NCBI GenBank assembly: GCA_009733575.1
Contig: ML769512.1
Location: 1 to 64,000 of the forward strand
Source of the DNA: Gymnopus androsaceus JB14
Taxonomy: Eukaryota > Basidiomycota > Agaricomycetes > Agaricales > Omphalotaceae
Length of the DNA stretch: 64,000 nt
Direction of reading: 5' to 3'
Position 1 is the first letter of the stretch, and every line of letters begins with the position of its first letter. Positions 55,500 to 64,000 of the stretch are shown one piece after another. The notes under the pieces are model-generated. The model made no database searches. It was not told where the DNA came from and saw nothing but the letters and a program-made list of their open reading frames with translations. The translations under genes and the position numbers were made by a program.

Positions 55500-56990
55500 T
55501 TGTACCATCAGTATCTGTACTGTTGATCCTACAAGGAGTGGAAATCAGATTCACCCAGTCTGCTACCTGCTTCTATCACCACACCTTCCTTTGGAGTAAG
55601 CACAGATTGCTCTAAATTGATCCATGCCTCCAATACCCAGGACAACTGTGATGTACACTTTAACAACACCACCAAACTTTGGGACCACTACAACCACAAC
55701 CCTTATCGCAATCACCATAAACTACAATTATCAGCAGACTACAATGGCCCCGGGCTCATACCAATCCCAAAACCAGTAGCTCCAACCAGAGTTGGACAAT
55801 CATCAAACCAGATAATTCTATTTAGCAACCTCCTTGGTCTGAAACAACCCTTTTCCAATTTAACAACTCCGTTGGAGTCAAAAATGGTTACACCAAGGTC
55901 ACATATCAAGACTTCCATTTTATGAAGGAATAAAAATTTCCAAGAGTTAATATTTACTAGTAAGTATCCCAGAAATAGCATCATTTAGTTATTGTTAGCA
56001 TACTCTTGGGTACAATTACTGGAAATACTCAAGTATTTGGCAGTTTGAATCACAACCCCAGCTCTCACTGCACAAGCAGAATCATGCAGTAAATTGTTAT
56101 GTAAGGGTTTTATCCTTACCCAGTCACCTTTGCCTTTTCCAATGTTCACCCACTCATACATGTCTGCTCTGCATGCATATACTCATCTTTCACCTTTGCA
56201 ATCAACCTTATTAACTTAAAGAAATAACCTACTTGTGTGTACATGCTAGATTTCCATTCAGTCTCAGATTAACTAAGAGTTTGGATTTACTTTAGGGCTC
56301 TGCACGATAGCCATATTTATGGATTGTACAGAACCATACTATTGAAGGATTTGAAGGAATCATACATATATGGTGTATGCACAGCTTTGCAAATACTGTT
56401 CATATCTGTTTGCTGCTGCCAGCACACATGGATATCACCTCAATGAAGAGATTCCGGGTGACGTCTTGGCCAACATGATTTTTTGTCAGTTTCGCGATAC
56501 GGTATGGAAAATACTGTTCCGTAACCATACCATCAAGCTTAAAATTGATATGGGATACGGCCGTTTTCTGTACAGACGTAACTGTATATGGTATGGTGAA
56601 GAACCCTACTTACTTTGAATGAACAAGAACTGGAAACACATTCAGTTTGAAAATGTCACACTTGAAAGTGTTTGACAGGGTTGCTGAACAAGACTTGGGC
56701 TCTAACAGGGGTTGTTACAAGCAAGGGGGTTGCTAAATAGAATTATCCCATCAAACCCCACAGAGTTTTCCCAGTTTCTTAAAATAAGCTTATCAAATGC
56801 ACAAAGAGATCTCTTCAAACCTAAACCCAAACATTCCTCCTGGAAGTACTTACTTGTCTCCCCAAGCAATAACAAAGCTCATGAATTAATGGAAAACAAC
56901 ATCACTCATAGTCTAAAAGTCAACCAGCTTGAACAAGTGTGCGGAATTTTTCAAAACTTCAGCCTTCATCATTGGTTGAATTTCCATTAA
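55500..56990 (+). pseudogene. Unrecognised ORF split by a Mutator-like insertion
   Basis: An upstream open segment ends PIPKPVAPTRVGQSSN at 55809, and a downstream one resumes PTEFSQFLKISLSNAQRDLF at 56758. Removing the 939-bp insertion and one target copy joins them in the same frame. The protein continues LFKPKPKHSSWKYLLVSPSN and ends just before the copia LTR at 56996. The family was not recognised; it may be another transposon protein. Confidence 0.45.
55810..56748. mobile_element. Non-autonomous Mutator-like element, 9-bp TSD
   Basis: Ends AGATAATTCTATTTAGCAAC and inverted GGATAATTCTATTTAGCAAC. CATCAAACC flanks both sides (55801-55809 and 56749-56757). The end sequence is related to the 38359 element (GGAATATTCTGTTTGGCAAC), so both belong to one family. 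Confidence 0.85.
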
Positions 56991-56995
56991 GGATC

Positions 56996-57358
56996 TGTGA
57001 GTATTGGCTATTATTATCAAAACATTGAAACAATAATGCAGAAATTTATCATTCTGTAGGTAGATATAAATATCAGTTGGACGTAATGGTAACGGTACAA
57101 CTATACCTGTAGGTAAATATAAATCTAGTAACGGTGTAAGTATCTGAATAATAAGTAAGCGGTAAATCTCACCTCAGTTGGACGTAATGATAACGGTAGA
57201 ACTGAGGGAGGGAAAAAGTCTGTCCGCTGGATATATAGGTCGATCGTATGATCGACGTAGGTAAGCGGAAACCACGAAGCCGGGAAAACAAATCAGTAGG
57301 TGAAAAAGGAAAGACAAAGCGTATAGTATCGAGGACCGTACGGAGTACTGCTCCAACA
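56996..57358 (-). repeat. Copia 3' LTR (about 363 bp)
   Basis: Read on the minus strand it begins TGTTGGAGCAGTACTCCG directly after the polypurine tract and ends ..CCAATACTCACA, a TG..CA LTR. The left boundary may be off by 2 bp. The partner LTR is outside the window. Confidence 0.7.
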
Positions 57359-57371
57359 CCCCCCCTACTCC
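57359..57371 (-). other. Polypurine tract
   Basis: Minus strand GGAGTAGGGGGGG, overlapping the pol stop codon and abutting the LTR, as expected for plus-strand priming. Confidence 0.75.
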
Positions 57372-57864
57372 GTACAGTCTAGTCCAAGGAGTTTCACCAG
57401 TTCCGAATGTGTTGATCCTACCAATGGTTTCGTAAACAAATCTCCCAGGTTCTGTGCCAATATAATGCCCCTCACAACTACTTCTCCATCCGTTACCTTC
57501 TCCCTAATATGGTGGTGATGCACATCGATGTGCTTAGCAAGCGCGTGCTGCTTCGAGTTCTCCGTCAGACTGTTCGCCCCTTCGTTATCCCCAAAAAGTT
57601 CCACTGGTCCGCCTTGGTCCAAGTCTACTTCTGCTAGGAAAGCGGACATCCACACGGCTTGCTGGCTTGCCCTTGCCAGTGACACGTATTCCACTTCCTC
57701 TCTCGACAACGCCACTGTCACTTGTTGTTTAGAGCTCCAAGAGACTGGTGCACCGGCCATCAAGAACACGTAACCCGACATAGACCTTCTAGTATCCAAG
57801 CACCCGGCGTAGTCTGTGTCGACTTGTCCCCCTGGTTTCAGTCCTGATCCTGCTCGCTTATCTC
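57365..57864 (-). pseudogene. Copia pol, RNase H end
   Basis: Reads RAGSGLKPGGQVDTDYAGCL, then DTRRSMSGYVFLMAGAPVSW, GDNEGANSLTENSKQHALAK and IDVHHHHIREKV, ending with NLGDLFTKPL a few residues before the stop. This is the classic copia RNase H (DxDYAGc.DtRRS.SGY and DlfTKpL). Its upstream part continues in frame at 63245 once the hAT element is removed. Confidence 0.88.
57857..57864. repeat. Target duplication of hAT (left copy)
   Basis: CTTATCTC, repeated exactly at 63237-63244. Confidence 0.9.
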
Positions 57865-58090
57865 TAGTGTGTGGCTTGGGCTAGTCGGGTCTGGTCAGGA
57901 ATTGGGTCGGGTATCATAGTCGGGGTCGGGACGGCTTTCCTTTTTGAACCCGGCCGCAAGCCGAGAAACCAACATGTACCATGAGCAATAATATCTGACA
58001 TTGTTATGACTAATTACTGTATATTTACAACGTGACTAAAGCCACAAAATCCAAGCCTCAAATTGAAATATTCCTGTGCAATAACCAGCA

Positions 58091-61000
58091 TGAAAAAAAG
58101 AGCTAACTCTGGCTCTGGATCCAGATCAGTGGCAAAGATATTCAAAGGTCTAGGTGGGAAGCGACGCAAGAATTGCATTCAAAGTGGTTAGTTATTTGCT
58201 AACCTCGACATGGGTAAATGAACTTACCTATTCAATATAGATAGCGATGATGATGCCAATAATCCAAACCACAGTCCATCTTCAAATCCTCCATCTCCGG
58301 TGCCATTGATACGCTGATTTTTCGGCTAAGGCTAGAACTGCGCAGAACCAATAATCCTAGGTTCTGTTAGTAACAAAACACGGACAATAAGAGAACTATA
58401 GTGAGCCCGAGCTGATAGTTAAAATCTACCAAGGACCTATTCTACCCAAGAGGTTGCAGAGTAACAGTACACGTAATGGTACCATACTCAACTTTGTGAA
58501 TGCGCCTCGATCAAAGTCCTATGCACGGTATGGTGTAGCGAGGCAAGCTTGTTGGATAACAAGTTGCTGACCGAGGCAGATAAACGAGCCCACATACCAG
58601 TTATATGAGGCTAGGTCATCGAAGGATATACCCAAGGGATCGAAGTCTTAACGAGGCATTGCTTCCGCAATCAGCTCACCGAGGAGTCTAAACAACACTC
58701 AAGTTTATTAAACCAAGCAAGGTGGACCGAGATGAGGAAGTACCCTAACAGGTGCCCTCAGAAGTTGACGCTTGCTGGAAAAGCGCCCAGGCAGATAGCT
58801 GCAGCAGTCCAACGCGGCCACATGACCCACTTGCTGTAGCTACTTCTAGAGCACGGAAGGACCAAGGAGTGTTTCTATCCGAGCCTCAGCGTTTTACCGA
58901 GATCCATATGCTACCAGGCATCTAGACTTGAGACCACGCGGAACTAGGGATAATAACCAGTCTCCCATTGGCAAGGAAAAACATAGAAATACTTCCAAGG
59001 GCTGTTCTGCTAAAGGAACTGGCGAGCCTTGTAAAAAGGCAAATGACTCGAGTCAATTCGGACCAAAATCCCAAAAGTTGACCCAATCGAGGAAGACAAA
59101 CAAACGAGGCAGGAAAATGTCGAGGCAAAACCATAGTATACACGCATATATGGACATTATTTATCTTTTTCTATTTTACTTACTCTGTTTCATCCTATCT
59201 CGCTCAGTTTCTCTCATTTTCCTATTTTCATATATCTTGCTCAGTATATAAGGGTAGCTATTCTATCTTGGAATAACAAGTTAGACTTGATACCTGAAAT
59301 GCAGTTCTATCTTAGGACCTGTAGTGATTCATACACACTCAGATGCGTCTGCATTGTCCTCTGCAACCTTTGAAACGGGTGGCCTTCTTGTAACCTCAAT
59401 AATACTGAGGCAATTCATTCTACTTTCCGGCTATTAAGTTGAGCATTCCTGGTTTTCATCTCGAAGAGAGGTCACATCAGTCTTAGGACCGCAGGTGGAG
59501 CCTAATGTGCACACCTCAACGAGCCTGTTGTTGATTAGGAAAGGTCTTGGACCCAAGTGTCGGCTTGGTCTAGTTTTAGGGAGGAAGCTTCTCGGAGTGT
59601 TACCTAGCTTTACCAACAGATTCTACCCCTTGCCCGCTCTTCACTGAGTGTGTTAAAAACGCCTACTTGAGTGACTTGCGCAGCGGTTGTATAAGCTTGT
59701 TAGGTAACTCGTGGGAATCCCTGATAGTTGGAGTATCATTGCGCGGCGACATAAAGGCTCCCGAGATACGCAAAGTTGTTTGTTGAGTCGGCGTACTTGA
59801 CCCATGCTTTGGTGTTTGCTTTCCCCTCGATTAGTTCAGCGCGTCGTCGTACGTTAGTTGGCTTTTCAAAACCTCCATCCAAATATAAAACCTTGTTCAT
59901 CGCGCACTATCTGTGTCAACTGTCAAGTGCTTTTCTCTTCGAATCAATTAGTAGTCGAGGGAACCTTCGACAACCTCCTTCCTCGCATTAAATTAAACCT
60001 TTTGGATTGTATCTGATTGGGGTGATTGTTGTTTGGTTGGTTTTCATACCTAGCACAAATCTAACTCATCACCATCATCCAAGCCTGCTGATCCTGAGGT
60101 GATTGACGTTGATGACAGCAATGGAGAAACGGCAAAGAAATCTAAAGAAACAATAACCAAATCCATTCGTCAGTATTGCAATTCAACAATGATGTTAAAT
60201 GCACTTACCAATGGCCTCCAGATGAGCGTATTGCCAAAAGAAATTCCCCGATTTATGCATTCTACCACAAGGATCCCGAAATCAAGTTTGATCGTAATAA
60301 TAAACCAAAATATGCCAAGTTCGCATGTACTCTCTGTTGCGAGATTAAAAAGCAAGGGCTTACTGGTACAGACATGGCATCAACAGGTTAGTAATGCAAA
60401 CATGTGCGGGTGGTAATATACTCACCTGTCATGGTTTTTGCACAGGGCAAATGAAGCAGCACGCAGAGAAGTGTTGGAGTAAGGAGACAGTGAGAGCAGT
60501 ATATGAATCAGGGGATGTTGAAAAAGCTAGAGCGGAACTTCAGAAACATGGAAAGATGAGACAGTCAAAGATTACCTTGGGGTTAAAAAAGATCAAGACA
60601 TGGGCTGAATCATTCTCAACTAGACCTCCCTCGAAAGAAGAGATACAATGCGTAATTGAATGCTCATGCAAACAATTGATAGTAACATGTGGCCAAACAG
60701 TGTTGTAACCGCTCATTGGGTTGCTGAAAGTGCACGACCATTCCAAGTGGTGAAGGACCGATGTTATCGATGGCTCCAGCAAGAAGGACAGCCTGACCGC
60801 TACATTCCCAGTAAGGAGACTGTTTCCAGGGACGTCAAACATCTATACAGCAAGACAAAGGAGAAATTAGCAAAGGAGTTGCAGGTAAAGTTTAAAAAAG
60901 CATTGAAAAAGCTCGTACTCACATAAATATTCACCAGGAGTATGAGGGGGAACTTCCCGTTGCCATTGATTGTTGGACCTCGCCTAATCACCAAGCATGC

Positions 61001-63049
61001 ATGAGTGTCATGGTGTCGAACCTCCGAAAAGGAAGTGATGGAAAGGAAGAGCTGGTTACTCACCAGCTAGACTTTGTCGAGCTTCCCTGCTCCCATTCTG
61101 GTAAAAGCATGGCTGAGGCACTCACAAAGATTCTGAGAGAATGGGGGATTGAGAACAAGGTATGTCAGGAATACCAAATTGCCGTACAACTAAACTGACA
61201 TACCTGGAAAGATTATTTCCATCACCTGTGACAATGCCTCTGCCAACAACAAAATGATTGAAGAACTCGCAGAGGAGCTTCCGATGTTTCTTGGTGCTCG
61301 TTCCCATGTTAGGTGCTTTGCTCATGTTGTCAATTTAACTGCAAAAGGTGTTCTTATACCGTATCACATACTTGGCGTTTTGCTCACCTAGTAATTAATG
61401 AAAAGGTGTCCTTCATCCATTCAAGCGAAAAAAGTCAAAAGCAGTTGATGCAGCAAATGAAGAAGCAGAGGAAGTAGAAGAGCTGAAAGCGCAGATAAAT
61501 GATGTTCAGGCTAATGGTATTCAGGATGCCGACGACATTGAGGGCTTCATCGATGTTATGGTAGAGATGACAGAGGAGGAGAGAGAAGACTGGGAAGAGA
61601 ACATGCAGCCTGTATGTACAGCATTGATGAAAGTACGTACCAATCCTGAAACAATTCCTGCATTGATTGGTTGGCACCTATGTTCTCATCAAAATTTCCA
61701 TTTTCGGAAATTATTGAACCAATTCTTTTTTTTCAGTTGATTGGTTTCCGCATGACTGATTGGTAATGCTTAGACCCGACGGATTTCATTCAAGATCATC
61801 AACTCCCCAACCTTGCTCCTCCCACGTTGGCATGAACTTACAGCTGGGACAGCTTTCGAGAATCGTATTCTCCCTCACAACATTGCAACACAATGGAACT
61901 CGACCTATGATATGCTCAAATCATTTTCAGAGATGAAAGACCTTGCTAACAAGTTCTTAGACAGCACTTCCAACGGGCTTGCAGCTTATATACTATCCAA
62001 TGAAGAGTGGGAAGCTGTAGATGGTCTCATCTTTGTATTGAAGGTACATCCATAATTATTGTTCACAATTGCACCTAACAACTAGCTCTACAGATATTAA
62101 AGGATGCCACCAAGTTCTTTTCATCTAATTCCCCCAACATCGCTGCCGTCATCCCTGCCATGGATCAAATCAATGAGGCCTTTGCTACCGGTATTGTCAA
62201 TGAGCAAGAGCTCTCAGCCCCACTTCGACATGCACTTTCAATTGGAAAACAAACACTAAATAAGTATTATCAACTGATGGACACCTCTCACATCTATCGA
62301 ATTGCAATGAGTAAATTAATTTTTTCGAATTGTGACTTTGTGCACTGAGATTCCTTTCATAGTTCTTCATCCCTCATTCAAACTTGAATACTTTAAACGG
62401 CTGCAGTGGCCTCAAGGCTGGATCAGCGACGCTATTGATATTGCACGCGAAGCATGGGAAGGTTGGTATAAACCCAAGGAATCATCTATGTTGGACTCAC
62501 CTACAGAGAAACCGGCCAGTCAAACTTTTTATTATTCTTTTCTTTTGCTGATGTTTAGTTTTAATATAGGTCGCTGGATTGTCTTTGAATATTTTTGTAT
62601 CACTCATGTCTACTCAGATCAAAGCAGCCTTCTCAAATAACAACGCAACTGATCAATTCAACCGCTACTTAGCAGATAGTTGTGTCCAGACCGATAACCC
62701 ACTGCGATGGTGGGTAATGAATTGAAAGGTTTATCCTGACCTTGCAAAGCTAGCCATTTCAATTCATACTATCATGGGTACGTTTTAGTAATCCTTTCAT
62801 TCATGCTTACTACTGATCCTTATTTATATAGCGACTGCAGTGCCCGTTGAACGATCATTCTCACGTGGTTGCATCCTTATACCACATTTATGTAACCACC
62901 TACATGGCCCAACCATTCAAGCACTTATGTGCTTTGGAGATTGGTCACGTCTAGATCTTATCACAAACGCTGAGCATGAAGCTTTCTTGTTGGACAAGGG
63001 TCACGGTGGGGATGAAATCCGTTTATTTGATGATGATGATGAGGTTTAG
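58091..63049 (+). pseudogene. hAT transposase gene
   Basis: The N-terminal exons at 58091-58186 and 58241-58318 encode MKKRANSGSGSRSVAKIFKG and a Ser/Asp/Pro-rich linker. A similar linker resumes at about 60060 (SSPSSKPADPEVIDVDDSNG), so 58320-60050 is a long intron or an insertion. Next come a BED-like zinc finger (KFACTLCCEIKKQG, MKQHAEKC at about 60320-60470) and the catalytic RNase H-like core (VAIDCWTSPNHQACMSVMVS at 60960, ISITCDNASANNKMIEEL at 61215, HVRCFAHVVNLTAKGV at 61305). The rest includes HNIATQWNSTYDMLKSFSEM (61880) and the C-terminal dimerisation region VPVERSFSRGCIL..GDWS (62840). Typical fungal hAT domain order. An in-frame TGA at 62723-62725 lies where CGA would fit, so this copy is probably inactive. 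Confidence 0.85.
58320..60050. other. Non-coding block inside the hAT element
   Basis: No gene supported. A TATA-like AGTATATAAGGG lies at about 59242. The block separates the N-terminal linker exon from the zinc-finger exons, so it may be a retroelement insertion, but matching ends were not found. Confidence 0.35.
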
Positions 63050-63236
63050 CTAGTAGCAGTTGTAAATATTGTTTTATATTGCTTTATTACTTTTTTTATG
63101 CCATGTAAAATGTTGGGTCAACCTGAAGCTGCCTTACCTCGGCCATCCCGTGATTGAGCTTTTGGCCTTGGGCCCATACTTGGACTCGGCTTGGGTCACC
63201 ATTTTGGGGCCCAAAGCCGACCCAAGCCACACACTA

Positions 63237-63244
63237 CTTATCTC
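63237..63244. repeat. Target duplication of hAT (right copy)
   Basis: CTTATCTC, identical to 57857-57864. Confidence 0.9.
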
Positions 63245-64000
63245 CCTCAGCTGGTTTGACGTAGGTGATGTTATAATGGATTGTCCACTTGATGTATCCC
63301 GCGAGCCATTCTACCAATTCCCAGTAGTAGCATCCTGGATTGAGCTGGTATCAGGCAAGGAGGTTTGTAGCGAAAGAGATATCTGGGCAGGAGCAGCCAG
63401 ATCCCCACATCATGGATCCCACAATGGGGCGATAGGGTTTGTCGGACATAAAGATTTGGTCTGCTTCAGGTAGTGGGTTGGGTGAGCTCTTGACTTTGAG
63501 CCCAGGGGGCAATGGCGTTCATTGAGGTGTAACATTCTGGAGACCAAAATGCTCCAGCATGCGCTCGAAGTATACACGCTGGGAGATGGTAATGTTTCCA
63601 GTATCTGGGTCCTGTTTGATTGTCATTCCCAATAACATGTTTGATTTCACCTCCCCAGCTTCCCAATATTTTCCTAAATCTGAGATCGCCTTCTCTCTCC
63701 CCTCTTCCATCACAGACCCACCGCACATGTTGTCCCTGTAAGTGCTTGTTATCATGTATTCGGGCCCATTACGTCGGTATCAAATGCACAAGTCTGCCCT
63801 CAAGGCCGAGTAGCCATCCTTCTTGTAACCTTCTGCAAGTGTCGCCTGCCAGTCGTGGCTTCCCTGTTTTGTACTGTAGATCGACTTCTTGAGTTTGCAC
63901 ACAAGGTGGTCTTGGGCCGGTTTAACGAAGCCCTCAGGCTGCTTCATATAGACGTCATGAGTAATAGGGCTGTTCAGGAACACCCCTTTGAAGTCCACTT
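63245..64000 (-). pseudogene. Copia pol, reverse transcriptase part
   Basis: From the window edge downward: DFKGVFLNSPITHDVYMKQP, EGFVKPAQDHLVCKLKKSIY, then GPEYMITSTYRDNMCGGS, LLGMTIKQDPDTGNITISQR, LPEADQIFMSDKPYRPIVGS and LVEWLAGYIKW, ending at KPAEGDK where the hAT inserted. This is the copia reverse transcriptase with its connection region. Stops (both TGA) lie at 63780-63782 and 63519-63521. The catalytic YxDD is YRDN. It is therefore non-functional. Confidence 0.88.

Larger units (their letters stand above)
57865..63236 (+). mobile_element. 5.4-kb hAT transposon, perfect 8-bp TSD
   Basis: Ends TAGTGTGTGGCTTGGG (57865-57880) and its exact inverted copy (63221-63236), a 16-bp TIR. CTTATCTC flanks both sides. 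It contains one hAT transposase gene. Removing the element and one target copy restores the copia reading frame. Confidence 0.93.
56996..64000 (-). mobile_element. Ty1/copia retrotransposon, partial, split by hAT
   Basis: On the minus strand the window holds reverse transcriptase, RNase H, a polypurine tract and one LTR of a copia element; the 5' part lies beyond 64000. It is interrupted at 57857-63244 by a hAT transposon. Stops in the reverse transcriptase and a changed YxDD show that it is inactive. Confidence 0.85.

Noticed and set aside
58369..59990. A complete LTR retrotransposon or solo LTR inside the hAT element
   Set aside because: A TATA-like box and a TGTTAG start are present, but I found no matching CTAACA end and no flanking 5-bp duplication.
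1..64000. CRISPR arrays, rRNA and bacterial operons
   Set aside because: No regularly spaced direct repeats with unique spacers, no rRNA-like blocks, and clear eukaryotic introns throughout. tRNA genes were not recognised, but a full scan was not possible by eye.

Overview
The window looks like transposon-rich DNA from a filamentous basidiomycete, probably an Agaricomycete. Coding exons are short and separated by 45-70 nt GT..AG introns with CTAAY-like branch sites. The gene families seen are typical of mushroom genomes: KDZ transposase, fungal hAT, the rva_4 integrase family, F-box proteins and small secreted proteins. No bacterial operon, CRISPR, rRNA or tRNA was recognised.

Region 1 (about 3.8-21.3 kb) is the centrepiece. 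A 16.6-kb element (4199-20760) has 60-bp terminal inverted repeats (53/60 identical by eye) and a 7-bp candidate target duplication (CCCAATG). It carries a KDZ (Kyakuja-Dileera-Zisupton) transposase gene with a CxC2-like zinc cluster on the minus strand, plus at least six cargo genes. These are: two paralogues of a roughly 200-aa family with the same intron positions (8628-9395 and 19674-20445); a six-exon gene (9870-12775); a gene at 14586-15695; an RNase H1 N-terminal-domain protein (17843-18530); and a 190-aa acidic protein (18743-19369). A TGTCCYATT-like motif recurs in most intergenic gaps and at both ends. An array of about 9 units of 165-187 bp, each with splice-like signals, sits between two cargo genes. 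The KDZ gene has four in-frame TGA codons. The element itself lies inside an older foldback element (3842-21299).

Region 2 (21-36 kb) holds an rva_4 integrase pseudogene split by a hAT-type MITE, a small cysteine-rich secreted protein (26623-27133), an 82-bp palindrome beside a decayed CAND1 fragment, a 514-aa F-box-like gene (30278-31822) and a decayed protein-kinase-like gene (33.4-34.6 kb).

Region 3 (35-57 kb) is mostly nested short elements whose ends can be read directly: a TA-duplicating family with CATCAGCAAAACCTG ends, two Mutator-like elements with 9-bp duplications, and three hAT-type non-autonomous elements with perfect 8-bp duplications. Among them are a secreted-protein gene (43605-44301) and a 5'-truncated CAND1 gene (50244-51037).

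Region 4 (57-64 kb) is a Ty1/copia retrotransposon on the minus strand. It is split by a 5.4-kb hAT transposon (57865-63236) with a perfect 8-bp duplication, and removing the hAT restores the copia reading frame. In-frame stops in the KDZ, hAT and copia genes are all TGA, and most fall where a CGA arginine codon would fit. This suggests C-to-T decay (RIP-like mutation or methyl-cytosine deamination) of formerly active elements.
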